A DNA stretch of 64,000 nucleotides, taken from Paenibacillaceae bacterium. GTDB lineage: Bacteria; Bacillota; Bacilli; Paenibacillales; Paenibacillaceae. The translations under genes were made by a program, and so were the position numbers. Position 1 is the stretch's first letter; every line of letters begins with the position of its first letter. Of this stretch, positions 52,169 to 60,727 are shown in pieces. The notes under the pieces were generated by a model. That model ran no database searches and was not told the origin of the DNA. It worked only from the letters and a program-made list of their open reading frames with translations. The DNA is taken from the NCBI GenBank assembly GCA_900766135.1, contig CAAFUF010000029.1, positions 248,001 through 312,000 on the forward strand. The letters are read 5' to 3'.

Positions 52169-53012
52169 CGGATTTACCCTTATTTCACCTCGCTGTTCTT
52201 CTTTTCGTGCACGTTTCGAAAAATCGAAGCCCCCAGCCGTGCCCGGCATTTCCCGGGGAGCACCGTCCTTTCGAACGGCCGCTTTCTATGCAGCTATGCA
52301 GGTGATGATTCAGTATGGCCGATTCGCACCTCCGCTTCTCAAAATCACTATTTATCATGAACCAAGCGCCCCTATCGTGTAACTAGGCTAATGGGAGTGT
52401 TTTACAGCTGGGGCTGTTTTCCGGGGGAGACGGATTTTCGGCATCCTTGTCCGGCTGGGTCATTTCGTGATAATAGACGCGCGAAATTCATCTAGGTTTC
52501 GCTCAATTTTTACACCCTTTTCCATAATGGTTACAAAATTGATACCAAAGTCTTGTCTGAAAATCGCGTCATTCTGCGGTTTTTCACGATTTGCTCAGGT
52601 TACAGCCCATGTCAAAAAAAGCTTCCCTGGTCCCAGCTTGGGACTAGCGTATTTTCGTCGTCTTAGGCGACGTATTTTCGTCGGGCCATCCTGCCTTGGT
52701 TGGCGACTTCCTTCCTAAAAAATGACGTTTCCCCGCACTTTTGCATCCCGGACGCGAAAGAACGGATTTCACCGGGCGTTAACAAAAAAAAGCTCCCGGT
52801 CCGCCAGCGGCAGATCAGCAGCTTGTTTCGTTTACTTTCCTTTTACGCAAATTTACCGGTCGTTGATCCGGCTAATCGGCCTCGGCTCCAATGAGGTCCG
52901 CAAACGCGATCCATTCCGGGCCGATCTCGGTCTGAAGGCGTGCCCGCCCCCTGCCGGGATCGACTCGCGTCACGGTTCCTAGGACCTTCCGCCTCTGCCA
53001 CTCTCCGAAGAG
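52169..53012. other. Gene-free region upstream of the exopolysaccharide operon
   Basis: No open frame here looks real. Toward the operon the leader could fold: CCGTTC-GAAA-GGACGG (near 52265-52280) is followed by CCCGG/CCGGG and a longer CTCCCC/GGGGG pairing. GTATTTTCGTCG is repeated at about 52650 and 52671, flanking a CGTCGTCTTAGGCGACG palindrome. None fits a riboswitch class I know; the c-di-GMP class I core is absent. Confidence 0.5.
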
Positions 53013-53489
53013 TTAAACGGACTGCTCGCTTTTTAATTTCGAAAGAATACGCGTTGCATATTTTGTAAATCGGATACTAATCTCAGACCGCAATACTTCT
53101 CTCACAATACCGAACCGATCCTCATAGCCGCGACAAACATAACGATGATAAATAATCCCGTCATTGATTTCATCGTTAAAAACTTTTATGTTCCGTTGTC
53201 TTAATTCTCGATTGACCTTGGATAAATCTTTAGTGATGTAATTCATTACAATTTGAATGAATTGTTCGAAAATTTGCTTAAATAGATGTCTTGAATTCTG
53301 GAGGTCCTGTAGACTCTTCTCGCAAATGGTCAACATATAGGGGAACATAATAGCATCCCGAATCATGGTAAGTTCATCAGCCGTTATTCTCCCTGTCTGC
53401 AAATTTTTAATTCTGTTTTCGTATTGCTCCTGATGTTCCGTTAAAAGCATCTTCGATTTCCATCTCTCATTCCCGTCGAGTTTGCTCAT
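53013..53489 (-). CDS. YolD-like protein partner of the Y-family polymerase
   Basis: 158 residues. The N-terminus LDGNERWKSKMLLTEHQEQYEN resembles the YolD family, whose members are encoded beside UvrX-type polymerases. The remaining 125 residues are largely helical, basic and not recognised; they are longer than usual for YolD. Its start overlaps the polymerase stop (ATGA), so translation is coupled. It is AT-richer than its surroundings. A regulatory or processivity role is possible but unproven. Confidence 0.6.
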   Translation of the reverse strand: MSKLDGNERWKSKMLLTEHQEQYENRIKNLQTGRITADELTMIRDAIMFPYMLTICEKSLQDLQNSRHLFKQIFEQFIQIVMNYITKDLSKVNRELRQRNIKVFNDEINDGIIYHRYVCRGYEDRFGIVREVLRSEISIRFTKYATRILSKLKSEQSV

Positions 53490-54739
53490 TTAAAATGTCC
53501 CCCAATCTGACCTGCGCGTTCTCGTGCTACACCGGCCTCCAGCAAAGAAGATGCTCGCATAATCGCATCGCTGCCGTACCGCTCCTTAATGTGGTCAGTA
53601 GCCCGCTCAACCGCATAGGCAGCATTTCTGTCTTCAAACAGGGTCAATTGATAAATACTGTCGTCAGACAGTTGTGTTAACGAAATATGCAAATGACTTA
53701 TCGGCAACCCTTTCCAGTTATCAATAAAAAGTTTTCGAGCTGCCTGGGCTACTTCATGCGTTAATGATGTAGGTTGTTGCAACGTCATCTGACGACTAAA
53801 CGACGAAGCTTTTTCTCCATTGGTTTCCGCAGCTCCTATAGATACCACTCGACCTTGATAGCCGTGTTTACGTGCTCGCCGACAAACTTCGATCACTAAT
53901 TCAAGCAGGACAACTTCAATGTCCTCCAAACGTCCATATAAACTACTTCTTAAGGCTTTTCCGTGACTTATTGATTTAAGTGGACCTCGAATGGAGGAGA
54001 CTACGGGACTGGAATCCTTGCCGTTCGCGATCTGCCAGTAATACTCCGATTGAATATCCGACTGCTTTCGAAACTCTCTACGCATCATTTGCTTGAATTG
54101 GCCTAACTCTAAACGAGCAATATCGCCTATGGTCGTTAGACCCATCCGGAGAAAGTGCATCGTCATGCGGGAACCAACCATAAACATTTGGTGAACGGGT
54201 AACGGCCAGAGATCCCTTTCGATATTCTCAAATCCCAGCTTAAACACACCATCATTTCTTTTTTTCGCAAAATTATCTGTCGCCATTTTGGCTAAGATTT
54301 TTGTAGGACCAATACCGACCCTGGACCATACGCCAGTAGATAATTTCACTCGGGACTGAATGAAATGGGCAATTTCATCGACAGAACCAAACAGAGCAGC
54401 AGAACCTGTTACGTCCAGAAATTGTTCATCAATGCTGTATGGTTCTACTTGATCGGTTATCGATTCAAAAATCTGCGTAATTAATAAGGATATCGTGATA
54501 TATCGCTGCATTCTGGGGCGAATAACCACTAAATCAGGACAGCACGCTAAAGCCTCCCCGACTCGTTGCGCTGTTGTAACCCCCTTCGACTTGGCAAGGG
54601 GACAAGCAGCCAAAATAATGCCCGATCTGCGAGCCGGATCACCTACGGCTACAGGTTTGTTTTGGTACTCTGGATGAGCTGCCTTTTCAATAGAGGCGTA
54701 AAAAGATTGACCGTCCACTAGAAAGATGACTTTGGACAT
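53486..54739 (-). CDS. uvrX: Y-family translesion DNA polymerase (UvrX/YqjW type)
   Basis: About 417 residues. The palm motifs are VIFLVDGQSFYASIEKA with the first catalytic Asp and EPYSIDEQFLDVTGSAALFG with the SIDE pair. A thumb helix-hairpin region is present (WSRVGIGPTKILAKMATDNFAKK), and a C-terminal little-finger domain. It copies past damaged bases during the SOS response. The ATG at 54737-54739 has a weak site (GCTGGTGATTCGGAT). The region is AT-richer than neighbouring genes, suggesting horizontal gain. Two LexA-type boxes and a good promoter lie about 170 bases upstream, with a relic of another polymerase in between. Confidence 0.9.
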   Translation of the reverse strand: MSKVIFLVDGQSFYASIEKAAHPEYQNKPVAVGDPARRSGIILAACPLAKSKGVTTAQRVGEALACCPDLVVIRPRMQRYITISLLITQIFESITDQVEPYSIDEQFLDVTGSAALFGSVDEIAHFIQSRVKLSTGVWSRVGIGPTKILAKMATDNFAKKRNDGVFKLGFENIERDLWPLPVHQMFMVGSRMTMHFLRMGLTTIGDIARLELGQFKQMMRREFRKQSDIQSEYYWQIANGKDSSPVVSSIRGPLKSISHGKALRSSLYGRLEDIEVVLLELVIEVCRRARKHGYQGRVVSIGAAETNGEKASSFSRQMTLQQPTSLTHEVAQAARKLFIDNWKGLPISHLHISLTQLSDDSIYQLTLFEDRNAAYAVERATDHIKERYGSDAIMRASSLLEAGVARERAGQIGGHFK

Positions 54740-54785
54740 ATCCGAATCACCAGCTTTGTCGTATTGAAATCCTTTGAAGCAATAT

Positions 54786-54887
54786 TGCACATTTCGCCGG
54801 CTCGCCGAACAGCGACAGGCTGCCGTTCACATCGAGATGCGGCTCGTCGATGCGGTAACGGCTCCACCAAGTCGGTAAACTGCCCAC
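54786..54887 (-). pseudogene. Relic of a second Y-family polymerase palm domain
   Basis: One frame reads RYRIDEPHLDVNGSLSLFG followed by EPAKCAILLQ. It aligns to the intact polymerase segment PYSIDEQFLDVTGSAALFG followed by SVDEIAHFIQ. Only about 30 residues remain, with no start or downstream frame. The GC content is higher than in the intact gene, which suggests that the resident gene was replaced by the AT-rich cassette while this fragment was left behind. Confidence 0.65.
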
Positions 54888-54890
54888 GCC

Positions 54891-54943
54891 AGAACGTTTG
54901 TTCTTATTATATTCATAATACGAACAAACATTCCCTATATCAA
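54891..54943 (-). promoter_or_regulatory. SOS promoter with two LexA-type boxes
   Basis: On the minus strand TTGATA (54938-54943), a 17-base spacer and TATTAT (54915-54920) form a promoter. AGAACGTTTGTTCT (54891-54904) is a GAAC-N4-GTTC LexA box downstream of the -10. CGAACAAACATTCC (54921-54934) in the spacer fits with one mismatch. The two operators have inverted similar sequences. Confidence 0.8.
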
Positions 54944-54982
54944 CAGGTTTATGTTGGATAATTTGGCAGGGCGAAAGCGCGC

Positions 54983-55027
54983 AAAAAAAAGCTGATCCCT
55001 TCGTCCGTTTGGACTTTGGAATCAGCC
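54983..55027 (-). terminator. Intrinsic terminator after map
   Basis: GGCTGATTCC...GGGATCAGC on the minus strand is followed by TTTTTTTTGCGC, about 20 bases after the map stop codon. Confidence 0.85.
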
Positions 55028-55046
55028 TCATTTTCCTGTTAGCCGC

Positions 55047-55793
55047 TTATTGAGCGGTCAAAATTAACGGCCCCTCGGCCGTCAGCGCAATCGTATGCTC
55101 GTACTGGGCCGACCATTTGCCGTCCGCCGTGCGCGCCGTCCAGCCGTCGTTGTCAATCGCGATGCGGAACGTGCCTTCGTTGATCATCGGCTCGATCGTA
55201 AACACCATGCCTTCCTTGAGGCGAATGCCCTTGCCCGCCACGCCGATGTGCTCGTAGTTGGGCTCCTCATGCAGGCTGCGCCCGATCCCGTGACCCAGCA
55301 GATCGCGTACGACGGAATAGCCGTTCGCCTCCGCATGCTTCTGGATCGCCGAAGTCACGTCGCCCAGCCGGTTGCCTGGGAGCGCTTGGGCAATCCCCAA
55401 CTCCAGGCATTCCTTCGTCACACGCATCAGCTTTTCCGCCTCGGGACTCACCCGGCCTACCGCATAACACCAGCACGAATCGCCGAACCAGCCGTCCGCT
55501 TCCGCGACGATGTCCAGCTTGAGCAGGTCTCCGTTCTCCAGCGGCCGGTTCGAAGGGAACCCGTGGGCCACTACATCGTTAACCGAAGCGCAGGTTTCGG
55601 CGGGAAACCCGTTGTATCCTTTCGTAAACTGCTTGCCGCCCAGCTTCGTGATATGCCGGGCTACGAAATCATTGATTTCCTGCGTCGTGATCCCGGGTTC
55701 GATCATTTTGGCGACCTCCCGATGGCAATCCGCGACGATCTGGTTGGCCCGCTTCATTTCTTCAATCTCCCGCGGCGATTTCAAGATGATCAT
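55047..55793 (-). CDS. map: Methionine aminopeptidase, type I
   Basis: 248 residues. Metal ligands and active-site residues appear in order: ASVNDVVAHGFP (His), LLKLDIVAEADGWFGDSCW (two Asp), LLGHGIGRSLHEEPN (His), MVFTIEPMI (Glu) and WSAQYEHTIALT (Glu). It removes the initiator methionine from new proteins. It is not next to the usual ribosomal-protein/adk cluster and may be a second copy; the other locus cannot be seen. Its start overlaps the stop of the TetR gene by four bases. Confidence 0.94.
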   Translation of the reverse strand: MIILKSPREIEEMKRANQIVADCHREVAKMIEPGITTQEINDFVARHITKLGGKQFTKGYNGFPAETCASVNDVVAHGFPSNRPLENGDLLKLDIVAEADGWFGDSCWCYAVGRVSPEAEKLMRVTKECLELGIAQALPGNRLGDVTSAIQKHAEANGYSVVRDLLGHGIGRSLHEEPNYEHIGVAGKGIRLKEGMVFTIEPMINEGTFRIAIDNDGWTARTADGKWSAQYEHTIALTAEGPLILTAQ

Positions 55794-56527
55794 TTGGCTT
55801 TCACTCCTTCGATGTTCAATCGGGCGCGCTCCGATAGCCGATGCAATAACAACCGCGCGATGCCCGCGGCCTCGCGGCCCAGCGTTCCTTGGCGAAGCGG
55901 AGAGACGGCGCAGCCGGCCAAAGCGGCCAGCAGCATTTCCGCTTGCCGGATCCGCTCCGCCTCAGCCGTCCCCCGGCCGGGAGCTTCGGAAGGAATCGGC
56001 CCTCTAGGGCCAAGCAGCAGGCCGTGCTCCAGTACCCCCGCAAAAGGCAGCAGCACCTCCCGGCGGAACGCATCTGCCAGCGGCATCGCCCGTGCTTCCG
56101 GCAACAGGCGAAAACCTTCCGCCGCCAGTTTAAACAGCAGGTAGACGGCATGATCCTTGGCCCACAGCTGAAGCAGCCGGGTGCCTGCCTCGACAAGGGG
56201 ATCCGCGCCCGCTTCCTGTTCCTCGTCCCTGAAGTCCGCGTTGAAGCCAACTTTCCCGGTTCCCTTGGGCGGGGGGGCCTCCGGATCTCCCCCGCCCATC
56301 CATTCCCCGGCCTGATCCATCGCCGTCCAAAGCACGTCGTGCAGCAAATCTCCTTTATTGCTGTAATAGTGGTAGACCGTGCCGTAACCGAGCCCGGCTT
56401 CGGCCGCCACGTCCCGAATTTCCAGCGTCAGGCCTTTATCAAGAAACACGTCGGCGGCTGCAATGCGAATTTGGGCAAGCCGTCGCAGCCGGATCTCTTC
56501 GTTTTGTTCCTTCGTACGCGGTGTCAT
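55790..56527 (-). CDS. TetR/AcrR-family regulator
   Basis: About 245 residues. The N-terminal HTH reads RIAAADVFLDKGLTLEIRDVAAEAGLGYGTVYHYYSNKGDLLHDVL. The C-terminal ligand-binding part is helical with a Gly/Pro-rich loop and no recognisable effector site. It is translationally coupled to map (ATGA overlap), an unusual pairing. The ATG at 56525-56527 follows AAAGGAGGTTGAGGCGG; an in-frame TTG three codons earlier lies inside that site. Confidence 0.88.
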   Translation of the reverse strand: MTPRTKEQNEEIRLRRLAQIRIAAADVFLDKGLTLEIRDVAAEAGLGYGTVYHYYSNKGDLLHDVLWTAMDQAGEWMGGGDPEAPPPKGTGKVGFNADFRDEEQEAGADPLVEAGTRLLQLWAKDHAVYLLFKLAAEGFRLLPEARAMPLADAFRREVLLPFAGVLEHGLLLGPRGPIPSEAPGRGTAEAERIRQAEMLLAALAGCAVSPLRQGTLGREAAGIARLLLHRLSERARLNIEGVKAK

Positions 56528-56694
56528 CCGCCTCAACCTCCTTTATTTTGACCTACTCTCATGTCAATATAAAACAAACCATGAGGTTTGGCAAGAGGAA
56601 ATGAACCCGCGTTCAAAAAAACGACCGATTTATCGTTTAGCTTAACCCGTCTGGACGCTGAGCATCCCTTTCCCTTGAACCTCCCGAAAATAGC

Positions 56695-56727
56695 AAAAGG
56701 CCGCCGGGGTACTGTTCCCCAGGGCCT
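56695..56727 (-). terminator. Terminator of the SpoVIF-like gene
   Basis: AGGCCCTGGGG...CCCCGGCGGCCT on the minus strand is followed by TTTGCTATTTTCGG, about 34 bases after the stop codon. Confidence 0.7.
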
Positions 56728-56760
56728 GTCACCCGTCCCGCCGCGTCGCCGCACGCTATC

Positions 56761-57051
56761 CTAGCGGAACATTCCCCATAACCGCAGCAAGTGAAGCGTA
56801 TTGCGGGGGTCGATTCGTTGATCGATGACGAATTGGACGATTTGCTCTTCCTGGACGCCGCTCAGCCTTTCGCCAAGCACGGAAGCGGCCGTTCTGACGA
56901 GCCTGCGCACCTTGACGCGATCCTGCAAATCCGCGCGGGTGAGGCCATCGACGACCTGTTTGACCCGCTCTTTGATCGCCGGATTCTTCATTTTGAGTTT
57001 GACCCGTTCGACCAGTTGCGGACTGATTCCATATTGATGGTAACTCGGCAC
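56761..57051 (-). CDS. SpoVIF-like sporulation protein
   Basis: About 96 residues. The pattern GISPQLVERVKLKMKNPAIKERVKQVV, DRVKVRRLVRTAASVLGERLSGVQEEQIVQFVIDQ resembles the stage VI sporulation protein F family, which is involved in coat assembly. The match is moderate. The start is probably a GTG: AGGAGG overlaps one GTG (57061-57063), so the next GTG (57049-57051) is preferred. It has its own terminator and no operon partner. Confidence 0.65.
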   Translation of the reverse strand: MPSYHQYGISPQLVERVKLKMKNPAIKERVKQVVDGLTRADLQDRVKVRRLVRTAASVLGERLSGVQEEQIVQFVIDQRIDPRNTLHLLRLWGMFR

Positions 57052-57154
57052 CGTGACTAGCACCTCCTGTCCCGTCGATTCCGGACTTCAACCCTAATAT
57101 ATGACGGTATGGTTGTCCATAGTGCCGAAAAATATCAAGCCGGCCGCTACGCAG

Positions 57155-58009
57155 TTAGCTTTGTTTTAGGAAAGCCGTCGCTTCGTGGGTTTGTCCCAAC
57201 CGGACGATCGTCTCGTCGTATTGGGTCGAGGCGTACGCAAAAAACAGAATATCGATCATAACCAGTTGAGCCAACCGGGAACCGGACGCCCCGCTGCGCA
57301 GCGTCGCTTCCGGGGCCTGCGGCGTGTACAGCATCAAATCGGCCAGCTCGGATACCTTATGATTGCCAAAACGGGACAAACCGATGGTTCGCACACCGTA
57401 CTTTTGAGCTACCCGGAACAATTGCAGAACTTCCTTGGTATTCCCGCTATACGAAACGCCCATGAACAAGGCGCCAGCCGGAGCGCTGGCCAGCGCGGCG
57501 GCAATCAGGTGCTCGTCCTGGAGAGCGAACGCTTGCTTGCCGAGCCGCAGCCACTTTTGTGCGGCATCTGCCGCTACGATGGCCGAAGCGCCGACTCCGT
57601 ACATATGAATGACGGGGGCCTTCCGGAAGCTGTCGACCACCTGCTCAATCAACTCCGGCTGCAGGTGAAGCATCGTATCTTGAATGGCCTGGACACTGTT
57701 GGAAATCGTCTTTTGAATCACGGTTTGAACCGTCTCGCCCCGCTCAATGTCGTAATAACCCGGCCTCTGCGGTTTGGCATTGTCGACCGACAAGCGCATC
57801 TTCAAATCGGGAAACCCGCTCAGGCCTAGCGAACGGCATAACCGGGTAATCGCCGCCGCGCTGGTCCCGGCTTGATCGGCCACCGTATGGATACTTAAGC
57901 TGGAAACCTCCGTCGGGACAGCTAAAATATATTGAGCCGCCTTTCTCTCCGATTCGGGCAGTTGTCCCAGCATCGCCTCCATTTGCGTAAGAATGCTTCC
58001 AGTCGTCAC
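57155..58009 (-). CDS. murR: MurR/RpiR-family transcriptional regulator
   Basis: 284 residues. The N-terminal HTH_6 domain is LSIHTVADQAGTSAAAITRLCRSLGLSGFPDLKMRL. The C-terminal SIS domain has VIHMYGVGASAIVAADAAQKWLRLG and FMGVSYSGNTKEVLQLF. It should sense N-acetylmuramate 6-phosphate and control the mur genes upstream. It follows the PTS gene after a hairpin, so it may be partly co-transcribed. The start is GTG behind GGAGGGGATACGC. Confidence 0.9.
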   Translation of the reverse strand: MTTGSILTQMEAMLGQLPESERKAAQYILAVPTEVSSLSIHTVADQAGTSAAAITRLCRSLGLSGFPDLKMRLSVDNAKPQRPGYYDIERGETVQTVIQKTISNSVQAIQDTMLHLQPELIEQVVDSFRKAPVIHMYGVGASAIVAADAAQKWLRLGKQAFALQDEHLIAAALASAPAGALFMGVSYSGNTKEVLQLFRVAQKYGVRTIGLSRFGNHKVSELADLMLYTPQAPEATLRSGASGSRLAQLVMIDILFFAYASTQYDETIVRLGQTHEATAFLKQS

Positions 58010-58060
58010 GCGTATCCCCTCCGTATTCTCTCCTACGTTTGCCTTCGTTTCCGCAAACGC

Positions 58061-58091
58061 AAAAGAAACGCGGCGGCCTCGTAAGGCCGCC
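58061..58091 (-). terminator. Hairpin between murP and murR
   Basis: GGCGGCC-TTACGA-GGCCGCC on the minus strand is followed by GCGTTTCTTTTGC. The T tract is broken, so partial readthrough into murR is plausible. Confidence 0.6.
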
Positions 58092-58111
58092 TAACGTTCC
58101 TCTGCTAGCTG

Positions 58112-59566
58112 CTATGATCTATTATGCTCCATAAGCATCTGCTTTGTAAAACCAAAGAAGTAAGTGAGCAAGAAGCCCGCAACATAAGAGAGAATCAGCC
58201 CGGACAAGTAACCCAGAATGGTCATTCCAATCCCCATCGGGCCTTGGATCAGCGGGATGAGCACCAGACCGGAAGGACCGATCGCCACCGAACCGACGAA
58301 GTTTCCCGTCATCGCGAACAAACCGAGCAGAGCGCCGCCAAAACCGCCGCCGAGGCAAGCCGTGATGAACGGCCGGCCTAAAGGCAAGCTTACCCCGTAA
58401 ATGAGCGGTTCGCCGATCCCGAGGAAACCGACGGACAATGCGCCCTTGATCATATTGCGCAATCTTGTGTTATGCTTCAGCTTGACGTAAATGGCGATGG
58501 CCGAGCCGACTTGTCCCGCACCCGCCATGGCCAGAATCGGCAACAGTGCCGTGTATCCGGCCTGGGAAATCAATTCCGCATGGATCGGAATCAAGGCCTG
58601 GTGCAAGCCGAACATAACCAGCGGCAGGAAAAGCGATGCCAGAACGAAACCGGATAACGGTCCGCCATGGGCCAGCAACCAGGTTGTGGCTTGTCCGATT
58701 CCCTGGGAGATAATGCCGCTGACCGGCATGAGGAAGAACACCGTAATGAGACCCACGACAAGCAGCGAAAGGGTAGGAGTTACAATGATATCGATAGCGG
58801 CCGGCATCCGTTTGCGGATCCATTTCTCCATCATAGAAATTAACCCTGCCGCCAAAATGGCCCCGATGATCCCGCCTTGCCCCGCGTTAAGCTTGATTTC
58901 GCCAAAGAGGGGATAGGCGTAAGAAATGTTCGCCACCGCAGGAGCTACGATGATCGCAGCCACGGCGCCGCCGAGGGCCGGCGTCCCCCCGAACTCTTTG
59001 GCTGCGTTGATCCCGGCGAAGATCGTTAAATAACCGAAGAACGCCGAACCAATCACGCTGATAATCGGTTGGAGCGTAAGAAGCCAGTCTGCTCCGTTGC
59101 CGGAGGTAATCAGGTTGTTGATCAAGCCGGCGATGCCGTTGATAATCCCGGCTCCCACCAGGGCCGGAATCAGCGGAATAAAGATGTTGCCGATTTTCCG
59201 CAGAAAATTTTTAAATGGAGTATTGTTCTTCTGTTTGAGTTCAGCCTTGATGTCCGCGCCTTCGCGGAGAGGAACTGCCGGGCTGCCGGATAAGGCACTC
59301 TCGCCGCCATGTCCTTCCGCCTGCAGCAACTTCCCGAATTCCTCTGCCACCTTGTTAACGACGCCCGGTCCGAGAATGATTTGGTAGGTCTCGTCATCGA
59401 CGACACCGAGGACCCCGTCGATTTGTTTCAATTCGGCCTCGTTGATCCGGCTGCGATCCAGGGTCGAAACACGAAGCCGGGTCATGCAGTTCGTAAATTG
59501 TTCCACATTGCCGGAACCACCGATCGATTCCAAAATCCGCTTCGCCATAACCTCAAATTTGCTCAT
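58112..59566 (-). CDS. murP: PTS transporter EIIBC, N-acetylmuramic acid type
   Basis: 484 residues. An N-terminal EIIB domain has the phosphorylatable Cys in QFTNCMTRLRVSTLD. A linker of about 25 residues leads to the EIIC membrane domain with about ten hydrophobic segments (FGGTPALGGAVAAIIVAP; GIGEPLIYGVSLPLGRPF). No EIIA domain is present, so it needs a shared EIIA, as MurP does. Position between murQ and murR shows the substrate. The start ATG follows GGCAGGAGGCTGACCA. Confidence 0.92.
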   Translation of the reverse strand: MSKFEVMAKRILESIGGSGNVEQFTNCMTRLRVSTLDRSRINEAELKQIDGVLGVVDDETYQIILGPGVVNKVAEEFGKLLQAEGHGGESALSGSPAVPLREGADIKAELKQKNNTPFKNFLRKIGNIFIPLIPALVGAGIINGIAGLINNLITSGNGADWLLTLQPIISVIGSAFFGYLTIFAGINAAKEFGGTPALGGAVAAIIVAPAVANISYAYPLFGEIKLNAGQGGIIGAILAAGLISMMEKWIRKRMPAAIDIIVTPTLSLLVVGLITVFFLMPVSGIISQGIGQATTWLLAHGGPLSGFVLASLFLPLVMFGLHQALIPIHAELISQAGYTALLPILAMAGAGQVGSAIAIYVKLKHNTRLRNMIKGALSVGFLGIGEPLIYGVSLPLGRPFITACLGGGFGGALLGLFAMTGNFVGSVAIGPSGLVLIPLIQGPMGIGMTILGYLSGLILSYVAGFLLTYFFGFTKQMLMEHNRS

Positions 59567-59601
59567 TGGTCAGCCTCCTGCCCATAGATGTGATTAAATC
59601 T

Positions 59602-60501
59602 TTACTTCAAAGCCAGCTTGGCCGCCTTGCCGATAAAACCCCGGCTCTGCTCCAACTTCTCCAATGCTTCCGCATACGTGCTTCCCGTCAGGATCATCAG
59701 AATCGCCGGCTTGGGTTTCCCTTCGGCCAGGCTCAGAGCGTTTTCGGCAGTTTGAGCATCGCAGGCGGTCGCTTCCATCACGATCCGCTTGGCTCGATCG
59801 GCCAGTTTCTCGTTGGTCGGCTGCACGTCGACCATCAAATTGCCGTAGACCTTGCCCAAGCCGATCATTGATGCCGTTGACAGCATATTGCAAACCAGCT
59901 TCTGCGAGGTTCCCGCCTTCAGTCGAGTCGACCCGGTCAACACTTCGGGACCGTTCTCGATCTCGATGGCGATATCCGCCTTGGAACTGATCACCGCATT
60001 TTTGTTGCAACTGATGCTGACCGTGGTGGCACCGATCCGTTTGGCATATTCCAGCCCTCCGATGACATAAGGCGTTCGGCCGCTTGCTGCCAGCCCGACG
60101 ACCGTGTCATTCGGGGTGAGCCCAAGGTGTTGAAGATCGGCTGCTCCAAGCTCGGCCCGATCCTCCGCCCCCTCTACCGCTTTGATAAAAGCTTGGCTTC
60201 CGCCCGCGATAAGCCCGACCACCTGATCCGAGGAAGTACCGAAAGTCGGCGGACACTCCACCGCATCAAGCAGCCCGATCCGGCCGCTCGTACCCGCTCC
60301 CATATAAATCAGTCTTCCCCCCTTGCGAAGGGACTCAGTAATGGCGGTTACGGCCTCGGCAATTTTCGGGATCTCTTTCTTTACCGCTCCGGCCACTTTC
60401 GCATCCTCTTCATTCATTACGGTCAACAATTCGGCAACGCCCATTTCGTCCAGGCTCATCGTCCGTTCGTTTCTCGCCTCAGTTGTCAGATTTTCCAGCA
60501 T
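59602..60501 (-). CDS. murQ: N-acetylmuramic acid 6-phosphate etherase
   Basis: About 299 residues. The N-terminus MLENLTTEARNERTMSLDEM is highly characteristic of MurQ. The SIS domain has GGRLIYMGAGTSGRIGLLDAVECPPTFG and GLAASGRTPYVIGGLEYAK. It cleaves the lactyl ether of MurNAc-6-P to GlcNAc-6-P and lactate, in peptidoglycan recycling. The ATG at 60499-60501 follows AAAGGAGAGGGCCCT; a longer in-frame start (60540) lies in the promoter region. It heads the murQ-murP-murR operon. Confidence 0.96.
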   Translation of the reverse strand: MLENLTTEARNERTMSLDEMGVAELLTVMNEEDAKVAGAVKKEIPKIAEAVTAITESLRKGGRLIYMGAGTSGRIGLLDAVECPPTFGTSSDQVVGLIAGGSQAFIKAVEGAEDRAELGAADLQHLGLTPNDTVVGLAASGRTPYVIGGLEYAKRIGATTVSISCNKNAVISSKADIAIEIENGPEVLTGSTRLKAGTSQKLVCNMLSTASMIGLGKVYGNLMVDVQPTNEKLADRAKRIVMEATACDAQTAENALSLAEGKPKPAILMILTGSTYAEALEKLEQSRGFIGKAAKLALK

Positions 60502-60535
60502 AGGGCCCTCTCCTTTGATGTAAAAAATACAATGC

Positions 60536-60583
60536 TGCAATCGCTTTCGACTCGATTATAATTCATTCGACATATTATTTCAA
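60536..60583 (-). promoter_or_regulatory. murQ promoter with cre site
   Basis: On the minus strand TTGAAA (60578-60583), a 17-base spacer and TATAAT (60555-60560) form a strong promoter. CGAAAGCGATTGCA (60536-60549) matches the cre consensus TGWAANCGNTNWCA at 12 of 14 positions and covers the expected start site. CcpA should repress the operon when preferred sugars are present. Confidence 0.78.
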
Positions 60584-60669
60584 CAATTTAATTTCTGGAT
60601 AAAATTATATTTCAAACCTCAATCCTTGTTATTTCGGGATCCTTCTTCTAGACTTTCGCAATTCGACAT

Positions 60670-60702
60670 AAAAAAAACCGCCCGCTTAGACCGCGGACGG
60701 TT
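60670..60702 (-). terminator. Intrinsic terminator after recG
   Basis: AACCGTCCGCGGTCTAAGC pairs back with GCGGGCGGTT on the minus strand and is followed by TTTTTTATG, 25 bases after the recG stop. Confidence 0.88.
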
Positions 60703-60727
60703 CACACTGCATCCGTTATTCGTATTT

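Noticed and set aside
52265..52360. c-di-GMP class I riboswitch upstream of the exopolysaccharide operon
   Set aside because: A GAAA-capped hairpin is present, but the conserved core and tetraloop receptor of the class could not be found.
52722..52982. An 86-codon plus-strand frame in the gene-free region
   Set aside because: No convincing ribosome binding site, atypical composition, and no recognisable motif.
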